Shown here in pieces: positions 1 through 6,370 of a stretch of 7,833 nt of DNA. Both the position numbers and the translations under genes were made by a program. The notes under the pieces were generated by a model. That model was not told where the DNA came from. It ran no database searches and saw only the letters and a program-made list of their open reading frames with translations. Where the stretch lies: NCBI GenBank assembly GCA_038253135.1, contig JBBSHJ010000124.1, positions 1 through 7,833 of the forward strand, given 5' to 3'. The DNA comes from JBBSHJ01 sp038253135. Its GTDB lineage: Bacteria > Actinomycetota > Actinomycetes > Mycobacteriales > QHCD01. The first letter of the stretch is position 1. The number at the start of each line of letters is the position of its first letter.

Positions 1-511
1 CCTCGACCGGGACGAGCGGCCAATCGAGTCGCTGCGTGGCAACCAGGCGATCGGCGTGCTCCCCCACGGCCAGGAACGAGAGCAGTGGGTGCGCGCTTCG
101 ACGGCAATTGCCCGTCTGTGGGACTGCCTCGGCAATCGTGCCGAGCCAGCCGTCAACCGGCATGCTCGGCTCGAAGGGTTGCGCCTCGGCCAGCCGGGCG
201 ACGAATGCGTCCCACGACTCGGCGTTGTAGAACGCATTGTTTGGACGAGTGAGCCCCGGCGGAGCGGGCAACCGGCAGAAGTCACCGGACGCGCCGAGCA
301 TCAGGACCGTGCCCGCGGTTTCGGTCAGCGCTTCCGCGACGGTCGCGGACCCGCCGTCCACCCGGCCGAATGATCGCAGCGACGCGTGCACGATCACCGA
401 AGATCGTGCCGATACGCCTACCTCCCGGAGCCCCTCGACCAGATCAACCTTGCTCACCACAGATTCCGTCGGGTCACCCATCGCGCCAGTATCAGCCGAC
501 GCGAGCGGCAT
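1..511 (-). CDS. Aminoglycoside N(3)-acetyltransferase (AAC(3)) family protein, 5' part only
   Basis: This gene runs off the left edge; about 170 N-terminal residues are visible, without a stop. Translating the minus strand gives the N-terminal signature of the AAC(3)/YokD/FrbF fold: VHASLRSFGRVDGG (residues 41-54), GTVLM (67-71), PVDGWLGTIAEAV (118-130) and RRSAHPLLSF (137-146), matching the family's R-S-x-H-P-x-x-S-F block. Known members transfer an acetyl group from acetyl-CoA to the 3-amino group of 2-deoxystreptamine aminoglycosides, but relatives acylate other amines, so drug resistance is not proven. The catalytic His/Glu region lies outside the window. The start is uncertain: ATG at 511 has GGTGG 2 nt upstream and sits 14 nt after the mannosidase stop; in-frame ATG at 481 and a GTG-GTG pair near 460 are alternatives, and the family usually begins near that GTG pair. 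The short gap suggests co-transcription with the mannosidase gene. Codons such as GTA, GCA, CGA, TCT and CCA seem commoner than in its neighbours. Confidence 0.82.
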   Translation of the reverse strand, partial: MPLASADTGAMGDPTESVVSKVDLVEGLREVGVSARSSVIVHASLRSFGRVDGGSATVAEALTETAGTVLMLGASGDFCRLPAPPGLTRPNNAFYNAESWDAFVARLAEAQPFEPSMPVDGWLGTIAEAVPQTGNCRRSAHPLLSFLAVGEHADRLVATQRLDWPLVPVE

Positions 512-525
512 GGCCACCGGTTAAC

Positions 526-3009
526 TCAGGCTGGTGGCGGCGCGAGCAATCCCTCGATCAGGTCGGTTTCCGTGACCGAGGCAGAGGGGTCGCGCGGAAC
601 CCGCACGGTCTTGATCTCATGCGGAGAAAATTCGAGCTCGACGGTCCGCTCGAGGAACGAGAGCTCGAGCGCCCCCGAGGCCGGCGCCCCAGCCGTCTCA
701 TAGCCCCGGACGATCACATCGCCGCTCCCGTCCTCGGCGAATTTCAGGACCGAAATGACGATCGCGTCGTCACCGGACTGCGCGGCGAAGCTCGCTTCGG
801 CGGCAAGATCGCCGCTCCCGTGAGCGGATTCGAGCAACGCCCGCACCGGTTGGTTGAGCTCGGCCGCCGCACGGACCGTGCCGGAGCGGCGCCAGTCGCC
901 GCCGTGCGGCAGCAGCCGATAGGTGAAGCGCTGCTCGCCCTGGTCGATGAATTCGGCATCCTCGCCCGGGCGCGGAGCCGGATCGTGCCACGCGTACGCC
1001 GGGCTGCGAACGGTCGTCAGCCCGATATCGCCGGCATAGACGTCGACGCCGTATTTCGCATTGTTGAGCACCGAGAGACCGGCCGGCGCCTCTCCGAGCC
1101 GACCCGACACGTCGACCCACGATTGGGCCGGTGCCTCGTGCCCGCCGATTGCCCGCCGCAGGTGCCCATAGGGAATCGCGTGCGTCGACACCACGCCGCT
1201 CAGTGCGGTCGGAAAACGGAGCTTGAGCATGGTGAAGCGCTCGTGCCAGTCGATCCGCACCCGCACCTCGAGCGCCCGCGCGTCGCGGTCGAGCCGGAAT
1301 TCCTCCACCAGTGTCGAACCGCCGAACCGGCTCTCCACCCGCACCGAGTCCCGCACCGGCCCGGCGAGCACGCGGCGTACCGACGTCGGACGGAAGGAAC
1401 CGATCACGTCGGAATAGCCGACGACGCCATGGCCCCACGTGTCGGACGGGTCGTCGAGCACGACGGCGTGGGCCCCGCTCGCACCGCGCATGACGTCGAT
1501 GCCGCTCTCCTTGTCCAGCAGGCTGGAGACGAAACCGTTGGCCGGATCGATGGTGACGCGCAGGTGCGCATTCTCCAGCGTCAGCTCATCGCCCGATGCC
1601 GGCACCGGTGCCGTCGTCGTGGCGCGACGGAGCCGGTAGAGCCGGTAGCCGAGCGCGGGCACCGACACCGGGACGAGCAGTCGGCGGCGCCCACCGGTCG
1701 TCGTGGTCGAGCGGACCTGCTGCACGGGTACGACGCCCCCGGCTGTCTCCGCGGCGTAGTCCCCCTCACCGAGCGCACCGCCGAATTCCACCTCCGCGGT
1801 CGCGGTCACCGGCCACGGGTGCGGATTGAGCACGACGAGCGGCGCGGTGCCATCCTGCTCGGCGATGGCGATGCGGCGGGTGATGCTCTGCACCGCGCGG
1901 TTCTGCGCGCGAGCCGCGATCGCCCGCGCCTCGCCGAGCTGGTCGCGGGCCTCCTCGTAGGCCGAGGGTAGAGCCGTCCCTGCCGCTGTGTCGTGGAAAT
2001 GGTTGAGCAGCACCTGCCGCCACCCGCGCTCGAATTCGCCGGTCAGGGCGGGCGACCCGTCGAGCACGCTCGCCACCGTGGACCACTTCTCCGCGGCCTG
2101 CAGGGCATTCTCGGTCTGGCGCAGCCACTGCTTGATACCCGAGTGCACGGAATAGCAGCCGACAGCGTGCGGCTGGATCTCGCCGGTGAAATCGGGTGTG
2201 TCGTCGCGGTCCCGCACGGCGGCGAAGAAATCCGCGATCGTGGAAAACCGCATCCGGGGGAACTGGTTCCTGCCGTCGAGGGCGAGAATGCTCTCGATAT
2301 TGTCCTTCGTCGGGCCACCGCCGTGGTTTCCCACGCCGTAGAAACACATCAACGGCGCCTCGGTGTGCGGGAGCTGTGCGAGCGCACGGCGTACGTGCAG
2401 GTCGAGATGCCCCGCCGGGCTGCAGTATTCGTGCGGGATCCGGTAGGTCAGCACGGTCGAGCCGTCCGCGGCGTGCCACCGAAAGGTCTGCGCCGGCATC
2501 GCCTTCTCGTGCGCCTGCGGCCGCATGAAGACGTACGACGACATGCCGGCCTTGGCCAGCAGCTGCGGGATCGTCGCGTTCTGCCCGAACGGGTCGACGT
2601 TGCATCCGATCGTCGCGGGCCGGCCGAATTTCTCGACGAGATACCGCTGCGAATACAGCCCATGCCGCGCTAAGGACTCCCCCGACGGGATGTTGCAGTC
2701 CGGCTCCACCCACCAACCGCCGACGATCTCGAACCGCCCGGCAGCGACCTCGGCCTGCAACCGGGCGAAGAGCTCCGGGTCGTGCTCCTCGATCCAGGCG
2801 AGGTAGGCGACGGAGTCGCAGCTGAAGGCGAAGCCGTCGTACTCCGCGATCCGGTCCAGGGCGGAGCTGAAGGTGGTCCGCGCCTCCCGGTAGCCCTCCT
2901 GCCACGGCCACAACCAGGTCGCATCGATGTGCGCGTTGCCGATCATGTGCAACGGCCCGCGGGAGGTGCGACCGGTCGGTGCCTGCGGTTCGTCGGCGGA
3001 AGAGGTCAT
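526..3009 (-). CDS. GH38 alpha-mannosidase
   Basis: The 827-residue protein is a full-length glycoside hydrolase family 38 enzyme, a retaining, zinc-dependent alpha-mannosidase. The catalytic domain starts almost at the N-terminus: GNAHIDATWLWPW (24-36) supplies zinc ligands H27 and D29, NVDPFGQ (137-143) holds the nucleophile/zinc ligand D139, GVGNHGGGPTK spans 225-235, and NHFHDTAAGT (336-345) provides H339 and D340, equivalent to the HD pair of other GH38 enzymes. A beta-rich C-terminal half follows. There is no signal peptide or membrane helix, so it should act in the cytoplasm on imported or endogenous mannosides; the exact linkage cannot be read from sequence. Length is close to E. coli MngB (about 880) and shorter than eukaryotic relatives. 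ATG at 3009 is the only reasonable start: GGAG lies 3 nt upstream and no ATG/GTG lies in frame in the preceding gap. It follows the isomerase gene by 48 bp. Confidence 0.95.
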   Translation of the reverse strand: MTSSADEPQAPTGRTSRGPLHMIGNAHIDATWLWPWQEGYREARTTFSSALDRIAEYDGFAFSCDSVAYLAWIEEHDPELFARLQAEVAAGRFEIVGGWWVEPDCNIPSGESLARHGLYSQRYLVEKFGRPATIGCNVDPFGQNATIPQLLAKAGMSSYVFMRPQAHEKAMPAQTFRWHAADGSTVLTYRIPHEYCSPAGHLDLHVRRALAQLPHTEAPLMCFYGVGNHGGGPTKDNIESILALDGRNQFPRMRFSTIADFFAAVRDRDDTPDFTGEIQPHAVGCYSVHSGIKQWLRQTENALQAAEKWSTVASVLDGSPALTGEFERGWRQVLLNHFHDTAAGTALPSAYEEARDQLGEARAIAARAQNRAVQSITRRIAIAEQDGTAPLVVLNPHPWPVTATAEVEFGGALGEGDYAAETAGGVVPVQQVRSTTTTGGRRRLLVPVSVPALGYRLYRLRRATTTAPVPASGDELTLENAHLRVTIDPANGFVSSLLDKESGIDVMRGASGAHAVVLDDPSDTWGHGVVGYSDVIGSFRPTSVRRVLAGPVRDSVRVESRFGGSTLVEEFRLDRDARALEVRVRIDWHERFTMLKLRFPTALSGVVSTHAIPYGHLRRAIGGHEAPAQSWVDVSGRLGEAPAGLSVLNNAKYGVDVYAGDIGLTTVRSPAYAWHDPAPRPGEDAEFIDQGEQRFTYRLLPHGGDWRRSGTVRAAAELNQPVRALLESAHGSGDLAAEASFAAQSGDDAIVISVLKFAEDGSGDVIVRGYETAGAPASGALELSFLERTVELEFSPHEIKTVRVPRDPSASVTETDLIEGLLAPPPA

Positions 3010-3057
3010 GGGCTCCAGTGTGGTCGAGTGCGGTCCGCCGCCGCAGCCCCGATGCCG

Positions 3058-3666
3058 TTATCTGCCAGGCGGTTCCTCGCCGGCCGCCGCCCACCGGTCG
3101 ATGTATTCGCTCAGCAGGTGCAGCAGCAGCACGTGGCCCTCCTGCACGCGAGCCGTAGCCTCCGACTCCACCCGCAGCACATGGTCGGCGTACGCCGTGG
3201 CGTCGGGGCCGGCGCCCGCCTGCGCATGGCCCGCGCCGCCGGTGAAGAGCACCGTCAACGCCCCGGCTGCCTGCGCCGCCTCGAGCCCGGCGATGACATT
3301 GGGCGATCGGCCGCTGGAGGTGAAGGCCACGACCACGTCGCGGGGCCGGGCCAGCCCCGTGACCTGACGCGCGAAGACGTCCGCGTAGGAGTAGTCGTTG
3401 CCGATACAGGTCAGCACGGACGGGTCGGTGGCCAGCGCGACCGCGGCCAGCGGCCGCCGTTCCCGGCGGAAGCGGCCGATCAACTCGCCGGCCAAGTGCT
3501 GGGCGTCCGCCGCCGAGCCGCCGTTGCCGAAGGAATAGACGACGCCGCCACGATCGAGCCGGGCACAGATCGCGGCTCCGATCCCGAGCACGGGCGCGAC
3601 CTGGCTGCGCAGTCCCGCGATCACCGCGAGGTGATCGGCCAGCTCCGCATCCAATCCGTCGCTCAC
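3058..3666 (-). CDS. gmhA: GmhA-type SIS-domain phosphosugar (phosphoheptose) isomerase
   Basis: A 202-residue single SIS-domain protein of the GmhA group. GmhA converts sedoheptulose 7-phosphate to D-glycero-D-manno-heptose 7-phosphate in the cytoplasm. Visible family blocks are FGNGGSAADAQHLAGEL (46-62), GNDY with D91 (89-92), TSSGRS phosphate-binding loop (116-121) and TARVQEGH (171-178). The four zinc/catalytic positions of E. coli GmhA (H61, E65, Q172, H180) correspond to H57, E61, Q175 and H183 with the same internal spacings, which argues for an active isomerase rather than a DiaA-like protein. E. coli D169 is replaced by A172, as in other proteins with the TARxQE version of this motif. 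The start is GTG at 3666, one base after the ddl stop, with no clear Shine-Dalgarno, so translation is probably coupled to ddl. No other heptose-pathway gene (kinase, phosphatase, nucleotidyltransferase) is in the window, so the physiological substrate is uncertain. Confidence 0.88.
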   Translation of the reverse strand: MSDGLDAELADHLAVIAGLRSQVAPVLGIGAAICARLDRGGVVYSFGNGGSAADAQHLAGELIGRFRRERRPLAAVALATDPSVLTCIGNDYSYADVFARQVTGLARPRDVVVAFTSSGRSPNVIAGLEAAQAAGALTVLFTGGAGHAQAGAGPDATAYADHVLRVESEATARVQEGHVLLLHLLSEYIDRWAAAGEEPPGR

Positions 3667-3667
3667 G

Positions 3668-4750
3668 TCAGCGGCGCAGCGCGGTGGCGATCAGCCGATC
3701 GACAACCTTCTCGAACGGCAGCCCGCTGGCCTCCCAGGCCCTGCCGAACAGCGAGATCGGCGTGAAGCCGGGTATCGTATTCACCTCGTTGACCGTGGTG
3801 GTGCCGTCGTCGTCGATGAAAAAATCCACCCGCGCCAGCCCGGCGCCGTCGAGGGCGGTGAAGGCCCGACCGGCCAGCTCCCGCACCCGCGCCGTCACGT
3901 CGTCGGGCAGGTCGGCCGGTACGACGAACTCGGCGGCGTCGTCGAGATACTTGTTGTCGAAGTCGTACCAGGTGCCGGCCTCGTGCATCCGGATCTCCGC
4001 GGGGACGCTGACGTCCGGCTCCGATCCGGTCTCGCTCTCGAGCACGCCGCACTCGATCTCGCGCCCGCCGATCGCCGCCTCGACCAGCACCTTCGGATCG
4101 ACCTCGCGCGCGATCCGCAAGGCCTCGGGCAGCTCGGCCCAGTCGGTGATCCGGGTGATGCCGATGCTAGAGCCGCCCGTCGCCGGCTTGGCGAAGGCCG
4201 GCAGCCCGAGGCGCTCGCGCTCGGACGCCGGCAGGTCCCCGCCGCGCCGAACGACCGTATGGGGGCCGATCGGCAGGCCCTCGGCCGCGAGCAGCTTCTT
4301 CATGTACTCCTTGTCCAGGGCGACCGCGCTGCCGAGCACGCCCGCTCCGACATAAGGGATCCCGGCCACCTCGAGCAGGCCCTGGATGGTGCCGTCCTCG
4401 CCGAAGCGGCCGTGCAGGACGGGGAAGACGACGTCCACGCCGGCGAGGACCGGCGCACCGGCATGCGGCTCGAGGACGGTGAGGGACCGCGCCGACGGGT
4501 CGGCCTGCAGGACCACCGGCGTGCCGTCCGTGACCTCCGGTAGGGACCGGCCCGTGATCGCGTAATGCTCGGGGTCGTTGCTGGCGAGCACCCACCTGCC
4601 GTCGCGCGCGATGCCGATCGGGACGACGTCGTACCGCTCCGGATCGAGCGAGCGCATGACGTTCGCCGCCGACACGCAGGACACCTGGTGCTCGCTGCTG
4701 CGGCCGCCGAAAAGCACGGCGACGCGGACTTTTCGTGGATGTCCTGACAC
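3668..4750 (-). CDS. ddl: D-alanine--D-alanine ligase
   Basis: This 360-residue ATP-grasp enzyme joins two D-alanines with ATP to make the peptidoglycan dipeptide precursor in the cytoplasm. N-terminal signature FGGRSSEHQVS is at 14-24 and HGRFGEDGTIQGLLE at 113-127. The ATP-grasp domain has KPATGGSSIGI (188-198), YDFDNKY (262-268) and NEVNTIPGFTPIS (321-333). D309, E322 and N324 are the expected magnesium ligands. In the omega loop the Lys-Tyr pair is kept (K267, Y268; K215/Y216 in E. coli DdlB), so the product should be D-Ala-D-Ala rather than D-Ala-D-Lac. Length is usual for the family. The start is GTG at 4750, 11 nt after the acyltransferase stop, with a weak GGTAGAG overlapping that stop; VRVAVLFGG begins at residue 8, as expected. 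A plsC/ddl pair opposite cofC is a housekeeping arrangement known from actinobacteria, but here gpsA is absent. Confidence 0.97.
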   Translation of the reverse strand: MSGHPRKVRVAVLFGGRSSEHQVSCVSAANVMRSLDPERYDVVPIGIARDGRWVLASNDPEHYAITGRSLPEVTDGTPVVLQADPSARSLTVLEPHAGAPVLAGVDVVFPVLHGRFGEDGTIQGLLEVAGIPYVGAGVLGSAVALDKEYMKKLLAAEGLPIGPHTVVRRGGDLPASERERLGLPAFAKPATGGSSIGITRITDWAELPEALRIAREVDPKVLVEAAIGGREIECGVLESETGSEPDVSVPAEIRMHEAGTWYDFDNKYLDDAAEFVVPADLPDDVTARVRELAGRAFTALDGAGLARVDFFIDDDGTTTVNEVNTIPGFTPISLFGRAWEASGLPFEKVVDRLIATALRR

Positions 4751-4761
4751 GGTCGCAGACT

Positions 4762-5520
4762 CTACCGGTCACCCCCGGACGGATCGGACGCCACGCGCCC
4801 GGGTTGCGGCGCGAAGTCGGCGGGCGGCTCCTCCCCGCGGACCTCGCCGAGCAGGGTGCGGACGTCGGTCATGATCGTCGTGGTCGCCCCCCGCAACACC
4901 TCGGCGGTCACCTGCTTGCCGGCGTACGCCGACAGGTCGACCGGCGGCCCGGCCACGAAGTCGATCCGCTTGCGCGGGAACGGCCGGAACCGGTGGTGGT
5001 AGCGGTCGTAGAACCTCTGCGCGCCGAATTGCGCGATGGGGATGACCGGTACGCCGCTGGCGAGCGCGAGCCGCGCGACCCCGGTCTTGCCGAGCATCGG
5101 CCACCAGTGCGGATCGCGGGTGATCGTGCCCTCGGGATAGATCAGGATCGACTCGCCTCGGCGCAGCGCCTCCACGGCCCGGTCCAGCGAGGCGTGCGCC
5201 GTCGACGTACCGCGCGAGACCGGGATCTGCTTAGCCCCGCGCAGCACCGCCCCCGCGACCGGCAGGCGGAACAGGCTGTCCTTGGCCATCACGCGGGGAA
5301 TGCGCCCGCCGTCCCAGGCGTAGTGCACGAAGAGCGCGAAATCGGCGTAGGACACGTGGTTGGCGGCGAGGATCACCCCTCCGTCACGCGGGATGTTCTC
5401 GAATCCGCGGAATCGGAGCTTGAAGAGAACGTGGTCGATCGGCCAGATGATGCAGGCGCACAACCAGATCCAGGATCCGGCGCCGCGATGGTCGCGCCAC
5501 GCGACCCGCCCGTTCGTCAT
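4762..5520 (-). CDS. plsC: 1-acyl-sn-glycerol-3-phosphate acyltransferase (PlsC family)
   Basis: A 252-residue membrane-associated acyltransferase that by family makes phosphatidic acid from lysophosphatidic acid. A hydrophobic N-terminal stretch (about residues 17-33) precedes the four family blocks: NHVSYAD with catalytic H55 and D60, IPVSRG (99-104), YPEGT (128-132) and VPVIPI (157-162). The C-terminus is a charged, Pro/Gly-rich tail without recognisable motifs. I place the start at ATG 5520 because GGGAAG sits 9 nt before it; an in-frame ATG at 5529 adds three residues but directly abuts that Shine-Dalgarno. It is the first gene of the minus-strand block, is divergent from cofC and is followed 11 nt later by ddl. 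Related acyltransferases can use other acceptors, so exact substrate is by family inference. Confidence 0.93.
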   Translation of the reverse strand: MTNGRVAWRDHRGAGSWIWLCACIIWPIDHVLFKLRFRGFENIPRDGGVILAANHVSYADFALFVHYAWDGGRIPRVMAKDSLFRLPVAGAVLRGAKQIPVSRGTSTAHASLDRAVEALRRGESILIYPEGTITRDPHWWPMLGKTGVARLALASGVPVIPIAQFGAQRFYDRYHHRFRPFPRKRIDFVAGPPVDLSAYAGKQVTAEVLRGATTTIMTDVRTLLGEVRGEEPPADFAPQPGRVASDPSGGDR

Positions 5521-5613
5521 GCCCGGCATCTTCCCGCTCGCCCGGTTCGGATGTCCGGGCGACTCCCCGAAGGCACGTGCCGGGGATCGGTGCGCGATGT
5601 GAGGATGCTCCCG
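5521..5613. promoter_or_regulatory. Divergent plsC/cofC intergenic region with palindrome
   Basis: This 93 bp gap must hold the start signals for the minus-strand block and for cofC. It contains the perfect 10 bp palindrome GGCACGTGCC at 5572-5581, and an overlapping CCCCG (5565-5569) / CGGGG (5581-5585) pair. Each flanking gene has a Shine-Dalgarno (GGGAAG at 5530-5535 on minus, GAGG at 5601-5604 on plus). I could not pick convincing -35/-10 hexamers in so GC-rich a stretch, so the promoter role is inferred from position. Confidence 0.45.
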
Positions 5614-6231
5614 ATGCGCTGGTCAGTGATCGTCCCGGTCAAGCGGCTCTCCGAGGCGAAGTCCCGCCTTTTCGCCGACCCCGGTCGCGCACTGCCGGAC
5701 CGGACCGCGCTCGGCCTCGCGCTCGCGCTGGACACCGTGACGGCCGTCCTCGCCGCCGGTCCGGTCGCGCGCGTGCTCGTGGTGACCGACGACGAGGTCG
5801 CCGCTGCGCCGCTGCGCACGCTCGGTGCGACGGTGCTCGGCGACGAGCCGGACGGCGGTCTCAACGCCGCTCTTGTCCACGGTGCGGCGGAGGCGCGGCG
5901 CACGGCCCCCGACGCTCCCGTCGCCGTCCTGGTGGCCGACGTGGCCGCGCTGCGCACCCACGAGCTCGCCGCGGCGCTCGCCGTGGCCGGCAGCGGCCGG
6001 CATTTCGTGCCGGACAGCGACGGCGTCGGTACGACGATGCTGGCCGCAGGACCCGGCGTACCGCTCGACCCTCGCTTCGGCGGGCCGTCCCGGCGCGCGC
6101 ACCTGCGCTCCGGCGCCGCCGAGATCGGCACTGCGCTTGCCTCGTTGCGATGCGACATCGACACACCCGCCGCTCTGGACCGGGCCCGATCGCTCGGGCT
6201 CGGCCCGCACCTGGCTCGCCTGCTGGGGTGA
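5614..6231 (+). CDS. cofC: CofC/FbiD-type guanylyltransferase of coenzyme F420 synthesis
   Basis: A 205-residue protein of the CofC family. In actinobacteria the enzyme (FbiD) couples GTP to phosphoenolpyruvate, giving the activated 3-carbon unit that FbiA transfers to Fo; archaeal CofC uses 2-phospho-L-lactate. Family features are WSVIVPVKRLSEAKSRL (3-19), VVTDDEV (56-62), GGLNAALVHGAAEA (81-94), VADVAAL with the metal-binding aspartate D109 (107-113), HFVPDSDGVGTTML (130-143) and PRFGGPSRRAHLRSGA (153-168). I chose ATG 5614 because GAGG at 5601-5604 lies 9 nt upstream and family members usually begin M-R-W. An in-frame ATG at 5605 abuts that site. The frame stays open further upstream to about 4735, but this part is antisense to plsC and not protein-like. 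No other F420 genes (fbiA, fbiB, fbiC) are visible. VADVAAL replaces the usual x-x-D-L-P-A-L, a mild divergence. Confidence 0.93.
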   Translation: MRWSVIVPVKRLSEAKSRLFADPGRALPDRTALGLALALDTVTAVLAAGPVARVLVVTDDEVAAAPLRTLGATVLGDEPDGGLNAALVHGAAEARRTAPDAPVAVLVADVAALRTHELAAALAVAGSGRHFVPDSDGVGTTMLAAGPGVPLDPRFGGPSRRAHLRSGAAEIGTALASLRCDIDTPAALDRARSLGLGPHLARLLG

Positions 6232-6254
6232 CCCGCTGGATCGAGCCCGCTGGA
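6232..6254 (+). repeat. Short direct repeat after cofC
   Basis: The 9-mer CCCGCTGGA occurs at 6232-6240 and again at 6246-6254, 14 nt apart, immediately after the cofC stop. No function is evident and a chance origin is possible. No classical terminator hairpin was seen between 6232 and 6290. Confidence 0.4.
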
Positions 6255-6295
6255 CCGGTGCCGCCGCAAGCATCCCGCGTCTACCGTTACGAAAC

Positions 6296-6312
6296 ACTTG
6301 CGTAGCGTAAGT
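6296..6312. promoter_or_regulatory. TetR-like operator in front of the MFS exporter gene
   Basis: The 17-mer ACTTGCGTAGCGTAAGT is an imperfect palindrome: 6 of 8 bases match between arms, with ACTT/AAGT ends. The form resembles TetR-family operators (TTACG-n-CGTAA type), and a further TTACG half-site lies at 6287-6291. It covers the candidate -35 element, a position that would allow repression. No TetR-family regulator gene is in the window, so the binding protein is unknown. Confidence 0.5.
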
Positions 6313-6327
6313 AGGTCGTGCTCTACT
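6298..6327 (+). promoter_or_regulatory. Candidate promoter of the MFS exporter gene
   Basis: TTGCGT (6298-6303) could be a -35 element and TCTACT (6322-6327) a -10 element, 18 bp apart. Transcription would begin near 6333-6335, leaving a leader of about 36 nt before the GTG at 6371. Each hexamer only partly matches the sigma-70-type consensus, so this is a tentative call, supported by the overlap with the operator-like palindrome. Confidence 0.35.
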
Positions 6328-6341
6328 TCCTTTCGCTACGC
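6300..6341 (+). repeat. Two-part inverted repeat (hairpin) upstream of MFS gene
   Basis: GCGTAGCG (6300-6307) is exactly complementary to CGCTACGC (6334-6341), and nested inside it AAGTAG (6309-6314) pairs with CTACTT (6323-6328) around an 8 nt loop. The two stems are joined by 1 nt on the left and 5 nt on the right. It overlaps the putative operator and promoter. It could be a second regulator-binding half-site pair, or a weak terminator for cofC, although no T-run follows it. Confidence 0.5.
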
Positions 6342-6359
6342 GACCGTACCGATTTCTGC

Positions 6360-6364
6360 GGGAG
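6360..6364 (+). promoter_or_regulatory. Ribosome binding site fixing the GTG start of the MFS gene
   Basis: GGGAG lies 6 nt before GTG 6371, a standard spacing, and selects this GTG as the start. The N-terminus that results, a short charged segment and then TM1, is normal for the family. Confidence 0.7.
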
Positions 6365-6370
6365 TCCTTC

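Noticed and set aside
615..676. Repeated GAGCTCGA-like palindromic words
   Set aside because: They fall inside the mannosidase C-terminal coding region and follow from Leu/Glu/Arg codons with high GC; no spacing pattern.
370..1971. Long plus-strand open frame (533 codons) antisense to the mannosidase gene
   Set aside because: It is Arg/His/Pro-rich with no recognisable domain and lies opposite a gene with all GH38 motifs; such shadows are usual in GC-rich coding DNA.
3029..3045. Small inverted repeat TGCGG/CCGCA between gmhA and the mannosidase gene, as a terminator
   Set aside because: Only a 5 bp stem with a 7 nt loop and no T-run; too weak to call in DNA this GC-rich.
1766..3094. 442-codon minus-strand frame overlapping mannosidase
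   Set aside because: Arg-rich shadow in an alternative frame of the GH38 gene; no motifs.
3668..4750. Ddl as a D-Ala-D-Lac (glycopeptide-resistance) ligase
   Set aside because: The omega-loop Lys-Tyr pair (K267, Y268) typical of D-Ala-D-Ala ligases is present, and no vanH/vanX-like neighbour is visible.
4735..5604. Upstream extension of the cofC frame to a 498-codon reading frame
   Set aside because: The extra part is antisense to plsC, has low-complexity composition and no fold signature; the CofC family begins at M-R-W (5614) with a Shine-Dalgarno in place.
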